DNA of 64,000 nucleotides from Mycolicibacterium peregrinum (GTDB taxonomy: Bacteria; Actinomycetota; Actinomycetes; Mycobacteriales; Mycobacteriaceae), in the NCBI RefSeq assembly GCF_002102345.1, contig NZ_LQPP01000078.1:1-64000 (forward strand). Reading direction: 5' to 3'. Positions 51,259-58,834 of the stretch are shown piece after piece (position 1 is the first letter of the stretch; each line of letters opens with the position of its first letter). A program made the translations under genes and the position numbers. The notes under the pieces are model-generated. The model saw only the letters and a list, made by a program, of their open reading frames with translations. It searched no databases and was not told where the DNA came from.

Positions 51259-52206
51259 TTACCTGCTGTAGGTGCCGGTTTCGTCGCCAGGAATGATTGC
51301 GATGCGTGACAGGGTCACTGGGGTCGGCCACGCGACAGCATCCACTGTCGACCTGGTGGGCAAGTCCGCTTCACCCCTGTCACGGACCGGGTAGCCGTAG
51401 GCCTCGAACGGCGCATAGTAGGTGCGTACCGCGCCCGGCGCGGGCACCGAGGCTTCGACGACGGCGGTGATGCGCGTCGCGCCGTGACTTTGGCCGGACA
51501 GGCCGTCACTGGTGAACGCAGCGGGGCTGTCGTCGGTTTGGGAGAACACCACGGTGTCACGCCCTGACCGCTGATCGACGTCGTGCAATTCCCACCGCAG
51601 GCGGGTGACACGGCGACCGGGCAGGAATTCTAACGGGCGGTAGGCGACGCGGGTGACCATCCAGGGCCGATCACCGCCGAACTCTATAGTGAGCACTTTG
51701 CCGGTGCACACACCGTCGGCTGTGCACGATCCGGCGGTCTCCCCGCCTTCGCTCATCATCGGAATCGGTGCGTCGCGGTAGATCATGGGCATGGGGTCCG
51801 CGTCCTTGGCGGGCGGCGGCATATCAACAACGCGCGCCGGTGGGGCAGCAACGCTTTCGCCGGCTCCGGGCGGCGTGATGGTGGGCAAGATGATCGCGGC
51901 GGCGGTGAGCACCACCGCCGCGATGGCCGTGGCGGCGAGCGCGGACCCCGGTCGTTGTGTGACAGCGTGTTTCAGATCGAGCACGCTGCGGTCTGCCCCG
52001 GTCAGGGTGGGCTGGCTGTTCGGTTCTGGACAGTCTCGGTGAGTCGGTTCACTCGCGTCGATGCGGACGGAATCAGCGGTGTGCGCGCGGTGGCGATACC
52101 ACGCTGTTGTTGCGCTCCCGGCGAGGGTGGCGGCCAGCCCGATCGCGACAGGTAGGGCCCAGTGTCGAGGTGTAGTTTCACGAGGCGTGACGGTGGCGTT
52201 AGACAT
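51259..52206 (-). CDS. Two-pass membrane protein with discoidin-like outer domain
   Basis: 315 aa. Membrane segments at about residues 17-36 and 90-112, then a Pro-rich linker and an outer domain with a Cys pair (SCTADGVC). The domain reads VLTIEFGGDRPWMVTRVAYRP, TRLRWELHD and ITAVVEASV. The same block order occurs in the 392-aa protein at 56013, so the two are paralogues carrying a discoidin (F5/8 type C)-like fold, by my reading. Likely surface part of the transfer machine. Confidence 0.7.
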   Translation of the reverse strand: MSNATVTPRETTPRHWALPVAIGLAATLAGSATTAWYRHRAHTADSVRIDASEPTHRDCPEPNSQPTLTGADRSVLDLKHAVTQRPGSALAATAIAAVVLTAAAIILPTITPPGAGESVAAPPARVVDMPPPAKDADPMPMIYRDAPIPMMSEGGETAGSCTADGVCTGKVLTIEFGGDRPWMVTRVAYRPLEFLPGRRVTRLRWELHDVDQRSGRDTVVFSQTDDSPAAFTSDGLSGQSHGATRITAVVEASVPAPGAVRTYYAPFEAYGYPVRDRGEADLPTRSTVDAVAWPTPVTLSRIAIIPGDETGTYSR

Positions 52207-52639
52207 GTGAATCTGTTTCCTTCACAGCAGCGGTGCCGAGGGGGCGCTGAGAAGAGTCGTCGGCCGGGGCAGGCGCGGTAATGATGGCCCAGGCCACCGT
52301 GCACAACAGCGCCAGCACCGTTGCCACGGCAGCCAGTGTCAGCAGCACCAGGGTGATGATGAGCAGGACGTAGTAGTGCTCCCACACGCAGGTCTGCATC
52401 GTGCAGCGGACAGGTTCGTTCCAGCTGATGGGGAACGGTGGATCGAACGCGGTGTTGAAGAGCACAAAGCTCAGCACCATGCTGATGACCAGCTGCGTCA
52501 GAGCTGGTGGTAGATGGCGCCCCTGCGTGGCGGCTGTCCAGGTGCGCCGAAACTTGTACGCGACGGTGACGAGAATGCCGATCGTTGCGACAACCAGCAC
52601 GCTGAGGATAATCAAAGTGGCCATGGTGTTGGGACTCAT
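52199..52639 (-). CDS. Three-pass membrane protein (146 aa)
   Basis: Hydrophobic segments at about residues 5-26, 45-63 and 85-120, with two Cys between the second and third (CTMQTCVW). Overlaps neighbours by 8 and 4 bases. T4SS operon member of unknown class. Confidence 0.75.
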   Translation of the reverse strand: MSPNTMATLIILSVLVVATIGILVTVAYKFRRTWTAATQGRHLPPALTQLVISMVLSFVLFNTAFDPPFPISWNEPVRCTMQTCVWEHYYVLLIITLVLLTLAAVATVLALLCTVAWAIITAPAPADDSSQRPLGTAAVKETDSHV

Positions 52640-52794
52640 TGACGGGCTCCTTGTTGTTCAGTGATGGTGGTTCGTAGCCGTGTGGTGTCGGTGATCTCTT
52701 GTGGCACAACGTAATTGTCACTGTCGGCAGCTGTTGTGTCGGTGAGCACCGCCGCGGTCGTGCCTTTGGAGTTCTGGCCTGTGGTGTCGGTCAT
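52636..52794 (-). CDS. Small Thr-rich protein (52 aa)
   Basis: Too short to be picked up easily: ATG at 52794 behind AGAGGATCGCA, stop overlapping the next start (ATGA). Rich in Thr, Asp and Gln (MTDTTGQNSKGTT, LTDTTAADSDN), with no membrane segment. The coupling supports it. Confidence 0.5.
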   Translation of the reverse strand: MTDTTGQNSKGTTAAVLTDTTAADSDNYVVPQEITDTTRLRTTITEQQGARQ

Positions 52795-52821
52795 TGCGAT
52801 CCTCTGTGTCTGTGTCTGTGG

Positions 52822-53136
52822 CTATTCGGGTGCTGTGCGTTGTGTCGACGTCACGTCCGGGGCAGCCACGGGGCTATCGCCGCGTGCATCGTGCAAGTGG
52901 CGGGGTGTGATCTGCCAGTACGCTGCCCTGGTCCGGAGCGCGTTCTGTGTCCGCTCGACCAAGCCGTGTCGGTGAAGGGCCAGCAAGGCGCGGTAGATCT
53001 GTTCGGCGATCAGCCCAGCCGTTGCCTGGGCGTTCACTCGCGTTCGAATGCAGGTAGTGCTCAGCGGTTGGTCTGCTGCGACGAGCACGGCCAAGACTGC
53101 TTCCTGGCGTGCATTCAATTCGGGCTGCCGTGTCAT
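52822..53136 (-). CDS. Winged-helix DNA-binding protein (104 aa)
   Basis: Start by ATGA overlap with the coupling-protein stop. The core (ARQEAVLAVLVAADQPLSTTCIRTRV, then IYRALLALHRHGLVERT and YWQITP) is a MarR/PadR-like winged helix. It may regulate the T4SS operon. The longer upstream frame overlaps the coupling-protein gene and is rejected. Confidence 0.75.
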   Translation of the reverse strand: MTRQPELNARQEAVLAVLVAADQPLSTTCIRTRVNAQATAGLIAEQIYRALLALHRHGLVERTQNALRTRAAYWQITPRHLHDARGDSPVAAPDVTSTQRTAPE

Positions 53137-54590
53137 CGCGCACCTGCGGCGATGTTGGAGGCAGCTTTGAATTGCCGATGCCGCTCTGCGAGGCGACCCC
53201 ACATTGATTGCCGGACTTGAGGTGTCGTTGGCTCTTTGAGGATTCGTTGGATCGCTTTGTCGTAGATTTCGACGAAGGCCTCCCACTTCTCCAACTCAGT
53301 GAGCTCGCCGGCGGTACCGAGCCGCACCAGCCGGGCATGACTGCGATTCTGAGGAAGCAAGCGGCGGTAGTCCAGGGTGCTGCCCAGGTGCGATGACACC
53401 GTTTTCTGGCTGGAGACCTGGTCGAAGGTCTCTTGACGTCGTGTGGTCTGGCCTTCCCACTCTTCGGCACGCTGCAGAAATTCCATCTCCGGGGCACCGA
53501 ACATGACCAGCGCGCCCGGAAACGTGTCGCGCAGTTCGCGCATGTAGGCGCTGCCGTACACCGTTTCGAGCTGGCTGCTGGCCTGGACCGCCAACATGAG
53601 GTTCACCCCGAGACCCCGGCCTTCGGAGATGTAACGGCGCAGTGCTGGCATCGGCGCCACGTTGGCCGCCTCGTCGACGACGATCAGCAGCCGGTGACTC
53701 ATCTCTTTGCGACTGGTCTTGGCCCGCCATAATCGAATCAGGAAGTCCAGCAAGGTCACTGCGGCTCCTGCGATGGAGCCTTCGGCCGGCGTCAGAACGT
53801 AGAGGGTAGCCGTGGGATCTGCCAGAAAGGTCTCATCGAAGGCCGGGTAATGCACCCCCCGCATCGACAGCCGCATCCATGGCATCACGGCCTTGCGCAC
53901 TGTCAGAGCAATGCTGTCGCGCTGTTTGGGATCCATCTCCAGCGTTGCTTTGAGTGCCTCACTGAACAGCGGGAGCCGCTTGACGATCTCAGCTGCGGCT
54001 TCCCAACCAGGGTCGGTCGGGATTTGTTGGTTCTTCGGAGTGACTTTCGTGTTGTTCACCGCATGCAGGATCCAGTCGATCCCGCCACCGTTGCCGCCTC
54101 GTTGATTACGCCCAGGCGGGGAGGCTGCGTAAAGCATGGCGGCTAACGGAGTTTCGGAGTTGGACTCCCAGATTCCCGCATCGGAGACCTGATCGGCCCC
54201 TGATCCCATGCCTACCGCTGACATCGCCATCATGGTGTTGGCGATCGTGAACGCCTGATCTGGGGTGCCGATCAGCTTGGTGGGATCGAACGATAATTGC
54301 TCGACTCCGGGGTAGTCCGCCTCGTAGTCAGGCCGCAGGTCGATCAAGGCGCTCGGCCCGTAGCGGCGCTGCATCACCAGTTCCATCAGATCGTCCTTCG
54401 GGCCGACGATCACCACAGGCCCCGCTGTCCAGAGAACTGCCGCCGGCGCGAGGACGGTCGAGGTCTTCCCGATCCCGCTTGGCCCTGAGACCAGCACATT
54501 GGTGGCCGATTCAGGCACGATGCGACGGCCGTTATCGTCGCGGGCGAAGCCGCAGAACGGTGTTGGAGGAGGTCTACGCGTTTCGCTCAT
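53133..54590 (-). CDS. TraG/VirD4-type coupling protein ATPase
   Basis: 485 aa. Walker A SGPSGIGKTS (about residues 35-44), Walker B LLIVVDEAANV (about 300), and the GRGLGVNLMLAVQASSQLE sensor region typical of the family. No N-terminal membrane anchor is present; the 227-aa membrane protein encoded directly upstream (overlap 17 bases) may provide it. It passes the TraA-DNA complex to the channel. Confidence 0.95.
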   Translation of the reverse strand: MSETRRPPPTPFCGFARDDNGRRIVPESATNVLVSGPSGIGKTSTVLAPAAVLWTAGPVVIVGPKDDLMELVMQRRYGPSALIDLRPDYEADYPGVEQLSFDPTKLIGTPDQAFTIANTMMAMSAVGMGSGADQVSDAGIWESNSETPLAAMLYAASPPGRNQRGGNGGGIDWILHAVNNTKVTPKNQQIPTDPGWEAAAEIVKRLPLFSEALKATLEMDPKQRDSIALTVRKAVMPWMRLSMRGVHYPAFDETFLADPTATLYVLTPAEGSIAGAAVTLLDFLIRLWRAKTSRKEMSHRLLIVVDEAANVAPMPALRRYISEGRGLGVNLMLAVQASSQLETVYGSAYMRELRDTFPGALVMFGAPEMEFLQRAEEWEGQTTRRQETFDQVSSQKTVSSHLGSTLDYRRLLPQNRSHARLVRLGTAGELTELEKWEAFVEIYDKAIQRILKEPTTPQVRQSMWGRLAERHRQFKAASNIAAGAR

Positions 54591-55257
54591 CGGGATCCCT
54601 CCGCCGTGGGATGCGATCCCCTACGGGACGTTCTGCGCGGGTCCGGAAAATTCCGGGGGTGGGTGGGTCATCAAAGCTGAAACCGAAATCCACGGTCTCG
54701 GCTTCCTGTGGCGGACGCATCGGCCACCAGTCTCGGGCGCCGTCGACGGCCAACCAGCCCTCCAAGATGCCGTAGATGCCCGCGGCCAGCAGAGCTGCGG
54801 GCACCTGGGCGAACACCCACGGGACCACCACAGTCAGGCTCAGCGAATCGGCCGCATCGTAGAACAGCCAGTAGACCACCGGAAGTGGTAGGCCAGTCGC
54901 GACCGCACCCCACATGAACGCCGCGATCGGATAGGAACGGATCTCATCCGGAATTAGCTGGATCACGAAGTTGTAGAGCCCCCGCCCGGCGACCCAGCCC
55001 ACAGGGGCCAGCACCGCCACGGCGAGGATTATTGCCCAGTCGAGCGCACTGTAAATGGTGTCACCTGAACGTGCCCACATAGGATGAATAAGGTCGTCAT
55101 CGGCAGGGTCAACGCGCGCACCTGTTCTTTCTTGTGCACGGTCGCGAATTTGACGCGCGAGAATTTCCGCGCGTCGCTTTTGAAATGTGAACGTGTGCTG
55201 ATGCCGGGCGATCCACTTTCGGCGGGTCTCGTCGAACCGGTCAACGGGAGCCGGCAT
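54574..55257 (-). CDS. Multi-pass membrane protein, possible anchor of the coupling protein
   Basis: 227 aa from the ATG behind AAGGAGGTGGCTG. Basic N-terminus, then four hydrophobic segments between about residues 70 and 180, and a cytoplasmic Pro/Asp-rich tail. Its gene overlaps the soluble VirD4-like gene by 17 bases, which fits a two-part coupling protein split into membrane and motor units. Confidence 0.75.
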   Translation of the reverse strand: MPAPVDRFDETRRKWIARHQHTFTFQKRRAEILARQIRDRAQERTGARVDPADDDLIHPMWARSGDTIYSALDWAIILAVAVLAPVGWVAGRGLYNFVIQLIPDEIRSYPIAAFMWGAVATGLPLPVVYWLFYDAADSLSLTVVVPWVFAQVPAALLAAGIYGILEGWLAVDGARDWWPMRPPQEAETVDFGFSFDDPPTPGIFRTRAERPVGDRIPRRRDPDERNA

Positions 55258-55675
55258 CAGCCACCTCCTTGCGGGGTGGTTCATGATCAGGATAAAACGC
55301 ACGCAGGCGTTGTGCGACATCCAAAAGAAACTCGTGCAACTCCGCCGCGAGGTGACCAACAGCGATGTCTTCGCTCTGTGTCACCGCAGCGTCGATCCGT
55401 GTTTTCACTGTCTCTACCTGCTCAGATATTGCCATCAACGGCTCACCGCCGGCCAGGATCCGTTCTGCGGACCCCTCATCCCACCCCAACGCCGTCTCCA
55501 GACGATGCAGGCTGCGCTCGTTCATCGCGCGGTTGGTTCGGTAGGTCTTGTACAGGGTGGACGGCGACGGCCCGCCGTGAGCGGAAAGGTCCTCACGAGA
55601 CCAGCCCAATTGCACCAGGCGACGCTGGATAAAGAACATGAGCCTGGCCGGTCCATCCTGCGGTATTGCTCTCAC
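55241..55675 (-). CDS. HTH regulator of the T4SS operons
   Basis: 144 aa. Same HTH module as the proteins at 9781 and 48042 (LGWSREDLSAHGGPSPSTLYK, then LETALGWDEGSAERIL), with a helical C-terminus. Directly upstream is a perfect 28-base palindrome centred between it and the divergent plus-strand operon; it is likely the operator by which this protein controls both T4SS operons. Confidence 0.8.
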   Translation of the reverse strand: MRAIPQDGPARLMFFIQRRLVQLGWSREDLSAHGGPSPSTLYKTYRTNRAMNERSLHRLETALGWDEGSAERILAGGEPLMAISEQVETVKTRIDAAVTQSEDIAVGHLAAELHEFLLDVAQRLRAFYPDHEPPRKEVADAGSR

Positions 55676-55701
55676 GATTTCGACCGTAGCAACGCCTCAA
55701 C

Positions 55702-55729
55702 CCGTTTTGCGATAGCTATCGCAAAACGG
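55702..55729. promoter_or_regulatory. Perfect 28-base palindrome between divergent T4SS operons
   Basis: Centre GATAGCTATC, extended on both sides by CCGTTTTGC and GCAAAACGG. It lies 26 bases before the HTH gene and 45 bases before the plus-strand operon. A single operator here could shut both operons. Confidence 0.75.
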
Positions 55730-55774
55730 TGTAGGTGGCATTTAGCCTCGCTTTGAAGGACTAAGGAGAATCTG

Positions 55775-56032
55775 ATGCGAGTGCTTATCGGTGCGGCTCT
55801 GGCCACCGTCATGTTCTGGCTGGCAGTCGTGGCCGCCACAGTTGCCTACATCATCGAGCATGCATTTGCTATCGCGGCCGGCACCGTTGTGGTGATCACC
55901 GCGATCGTCGTCGCGCGTCTCCTCGCGCGCCGCCGCCGGCCCGCAGCGCCGCCACCGACATACCTCTGTGCCGCCTACCCAGACCCACCACACCGCTTCC
56001 AGGAGATGCCCAATGACCTTTCACGACGATGA
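55775..56032 (+). CDS. Small two-pass membrane protein (85 aa)
   Basis: ATG behind CTAAGGAGAATCTG. Two hydrophobic segments (about 5-25 and 30-50) and a basic Pro-rich tail. Overlaps the next gene by 20 bases. First gene of the plus-strand T4SS operon. Confidence 0.75.
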   Translation: MRVLIGAALATVMFWLAVVAATVAYIIEHAFAIAAGTVVVITAIVVARLLARRRRPAAPPPTYLCAAYPDPPHRFQEMPNDLSRR

Positions 56033-57191
56033 ACCCGAAGACACCCCGTCCTGGGTGTCCAACACCCAAGACTGGCTGACAGACCTCGACCGAGACCCCG
56101 ACTACATCTCCTACGAGGACGACTCAGAACCCGACTTCGATGAAACCGACTATCCGCCCGACCCCGCCGACGACTCAGATGTGGACGCAGGCAACCCCAC
56201 AGAGAAAAGCAGCACCGACGACAACAACTACAGCGCAGATGACGACGCTGACACTGTCGAGGCCGATCCCGTCTCGGATGTGGTCCCAGGTGATAACGAC
56301 GACCTAAACCCAGTCGGCGCCAACGGCATTGACCGAGAAGCGGCCACACCCGATATCGGCGAAAACGAGACCTCACCAGACCACAAGGAACCGCCCCGGT
56401 ACAACAAAGCCATTGTCGGTGGCTTCGTCGCCGTGGTGGTCGTGGTCGCGCTCGGCATCACCAGCGCCATGCTCGGAATGCGCCGAACCCCCGAAGTAGC
56501 GCAGGAACCCGCAGAGTCCTCGATCAAGGTCACCGCCGCTCCGCAAAACGGCCCACCGCCGCCTGCGGATGTGCCTGGCACTGCGGGAATTCCGTTCACG
56601 GCCAGTGCGCCGGGTTGCCTGCCTGGATCGACAGCGGCCCAGTCGGTGGCCACTGGCGACCCGACCCAGGCGTGGGTCTGCGTCCGCGGCGGTGTCGACG
56701 GCCAGGTTCTGACCATCGAACTGGGACGAACCATGGCTGTCACTGCCATCCGGATCACCCCCGGATGGGTCGGCCAGGACACCTCCGGCGCCGACCAGTG
56801 GCTTCAACACCGGGTCTTGACCCGTGTGCAGTGGATCCTCACCGACCACGGCAATCAGCCCACTGTCGTGAAGCAGAACACCGGCAACGTCCACGGCGAA
56901 GCGCCGCAGCCGATGTCTGGCCAAGGTGTGCTGGCCTCGACCATCACCATGATCGTCCAGGAGACCTCCCGGCCCCCGGCCGACTCTCCACCCACCGATA
57001 GCGCCAACCCACAACCCGGGGCGGGCGGCTTGCTCGATCAGGTCATCGGCGCTCCACTCAACGCCCCACCACTGTCACCCCAGAGCCCGCTTCCGGGCAT
57101 GCCCGGGGAACAGAGCCAAACCGATCCCGTGGACAACACATTCGCCGTCTCGTCAATCGTCGTCGAGGGGCACACGCCCCTCCCGTCCTAA
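56013..57191 (+). CDS. Acidic single-pass membrane protein with discoidin-like outer domain
   Basis: 392 aa from MTFHDDEPE behind AGGAGATGCCCA. Residues 1-125 are very acidic (Asp/Glu/Ser), followed by one membrane pass (about 133-155), a Pro linker and an outer domain with Cys (GCLP...WVCVRG) and VLTIELGRTMAVTAIRI, TRVQWILTD and ITMIVQE. Paralogue of the 315-aa protein at 51259 in the other operon. The acidic cytoplasmic arm could hold basic DNA-binding partners. Confidence 0.75.
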   Translation: MTFHDDEPEDTPSWVSNTQDWLTDLDRDPDYISYEDDSEPDFDETDYPPDPADDSDVDAGNPTEKSSTDDNNYSADDDADTVEADPVSDVVPGDNDDLNPVGANGIDREAATPDIGENETSPDHKEPPRYNKAIVGGFVAVVVVVALGITSAMLGMRRTPEVAQEPAESSIKVTAAPQNGPPPPADVPGTAGIPFTASAPGCLPGSTAAQSVATGDPTQAWVCVRGGVDGQVLTIELGRTMAVTAIRITPGWVGQDTSGADQWLQHRVLTRVQWILTDHGNQPTVVKQNTGNVHGEAPQPMSGQGVLASTITMIVQETSRPPADSPPTDSANPQPGAGGLLDQVIGAPLNAPPLSPQSPLPGMPGEQSQTDPVDNTFAVSSIVVEGHTPLPS

Positions 57192-57212
57192 CCACCGGAA
57201 GGTCGGACACAC

Positions 57213-58205
57213 ATGCCCACCAAAACTTGGGAACGCCGCATCAACACCACCGGCGGCTGGCTCGGAAAAGCCGCCCTCGCCGTAGCCTTGATCTCCTGCA
57301 GCATCGTGGCCACCGCCACCATTTGGGGATGGATTTTCGATGACCCCATCGATGTGCGCGGACCCGCACGCAAGGAGCTCAACCGCGCTGAATTCGTCGG
57401 AAACTGGGCCAAGCATTGTGTCGAAAAAGCGCTCACCGCAACGAAACCAGCTGCCGCAACGGGCTCATCAGCCCAAGACAGCCGCAACCCCATGCAGGAT
57501 TGCTGGACCAGCGACGACGGGCAGCCCCTACCGACCAATCCGGGAGCAGTGATCAGCTCACCCGGGGTAGCCGCAGTGACACTGCAAGACGAGATGGGCT
57601 ATGCCCAGCAGTGGAGCGTGATCATCTCAGTCCTGGAACGCCCCTACGCCTCGGCCCCAGCCACGGAGAAGTGCTACCGGCTCCCGGTCCTCTACAGCAG
57701 CTACGGACTGCGTGCCACGATGCGCCCCGGTAAAGCCGACTGCGGTGGCGCCGGCGCGGACCTGCCGCTCGGATATCCCACCACCCTGGCCACCACCTCA
57801 CCTGTGTTCATCACGCTCACAGGGTTTTTCGAAAGCTACCTGACCAATGCAGGCGGCCTGGACCGCTACATCACCACCGACTCCGGCCTGGTCGCGGCCC
57901 CCGACTATCGGTCCAAGCGTGACGGCGGACCCGAACCGCGCATCATCAAACTCCGCACGACACGCACAGTGCCCGACGCCGAGCAGCCCACCCCCGCCGA
58001 CGGCACCAAAGTGCGGGTACTGGCCACCGTGGATTCGGTCACCCGCCAATACTCGCCACGCCGCGAGGACTACGCCTTGACCCTCACGGTTGTCAGCGGC
58101 CGATGGATGGTGGCCGGGATCGACTACGCCCCGCAACTGGACTCCAACGCCGAACTGACGCCCGTCATCCCCACCCCGACAGCTCAAGGCCCGACAGGAC
58201 GATAA
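57213..58205 (+). CDS. TcpC/VirB8-like conjugation protein
   Basis: 330 aa. Basic start, membrane segment at about residues 18-42 (ALAVALISCSIVATATIWGWIF), then two outer NTF2-like domains, with FVGNWAKHCVEKAL in the first and TVDSVTRQYSPRREDYALTLTVV with GRWMVAGID in the second. This is the plan of TcpC from Gram-positive conjugative elements and of VirB8. Two or more disulphide-capable Cys pairs are present. Core channel component. Confidence 0.85.
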   Translation: MPTKTWERRINTTGGWLGKAALAVALISCSIVATATIWGWIFDDPIDVRGPARKELNRAEFVGNWAKHCVEKALTATKPAAATGSSAQDSRNPMQDCWTSDDGQPLPTNPGAVISSPGVAAVTLQDEMGYAQQWSVIISVLERPYASAPATEKCYRLPVLYSSYGLRATMRPGKADCGGAGADLPLGYPTTLATTSPVFITLTGFFESYLTNAGGLDRYITTDSGLVAAPDYRSKRDGGPEPRIIKLRTTRTVPDAEQPTPADGTKVRVLATVDSVTRQYSPRREDYALTLTVVSGRWMVAGIDYAPQLDSNAELTPVIPTPTAQGPTGR

Positions 58206-58208
58206 GTG

Positions 58209-58490
58209 ATGATTCCAATCCTCCGATTCGCCACCAGCACAACGGCACTGACGGCGCAGTCCACTCTCGATAGCGCCTCCGCATGGGCCAGCGACCATCC
58301 CACCGTGACCCTTGCCGTGCTCGGCACCATGGTCGCTGTCACCGCCATCACCGCGGCCATCCGTGCGCTGCGCCGCTACCTGCGACTCGCACTACTGATG
58401 CTGATGCTGCTGTCCTTAGTTCCCCTGTACCCCACGGCGGCCAACGCGGATCTGCCCCCGCCCCCGCTGCCTCCCTCGCTGTTTCGCTGA
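58209..58490 (+). CDS. Small two-pass membrane protein (93 aa)
   Basis: Starts a few bases after tcpC. Hydrophobic segments at about residues 35-55 and 64-80. A short Pro-rich end (LPPPPLPPS). Unknown role in the T4SS. Confidence 0.75.
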   Translation: MIPILRFATSTTALTAQSTLDSASAWASDHPTVTLAVLGTMVAVTAITAAIRALRRYLRLALLMLMLLSLVPLYPTAANADLPPPPLPPSLFR

Positions 58491-58525
58491 TCCACATTTC
58501 CCCACCTGAAAGGAACCCCTCTGAA

Positions 58526-58834
58526 ATGATCACCACCGCAACAATGCTGGCCGCAGCACCCCAAGCAACCTCAACGATCCTGGCGGCCAACGACCTCGTA
58601 TCCGGGTCACGCACCCTCTACACCATCGGCGTCGTCATCCTGGTGTTTCTCATCCTGCTCGGCGCCGGATGCCGTGTGGCCGTCGCCGTGTTCGCCGGCA
58701 AAAAAGGCGATGTCTTCCTGTGGGGAATCATCGGCGTCGTAGCTGCCGTGTTCGTCGGCGCCGGCTACGCCATCTACGTGTCGACCCACCAGACCGTCGA
58801 CCGGACCGGCATCACCACCGGACAGCTCGGCTAA
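58526..58834 (+). CDS. Small membrane protein, VirB2-pilin-size (102 aa)
   Basis: ATG behind GAAAGGAACCCCTCTGAA. Two hydrophobic stretches separated by a short basic loop (AGKKGDVF), the plan of VirB2/TrbC-type small membrane proteins. Position directly before virB4 suits that role. It ends on the base before the virB4 start. Confidence 0.7.
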   Translation: MITTATMLAAAPQATSTILAANDLVSGSRTLYTIGVVILVFLILLGAGCRVAVAVFAGKKGDVFLWGIIGVVAAVFVGAGYAIYVSTHQTVDRTGITTGQLG

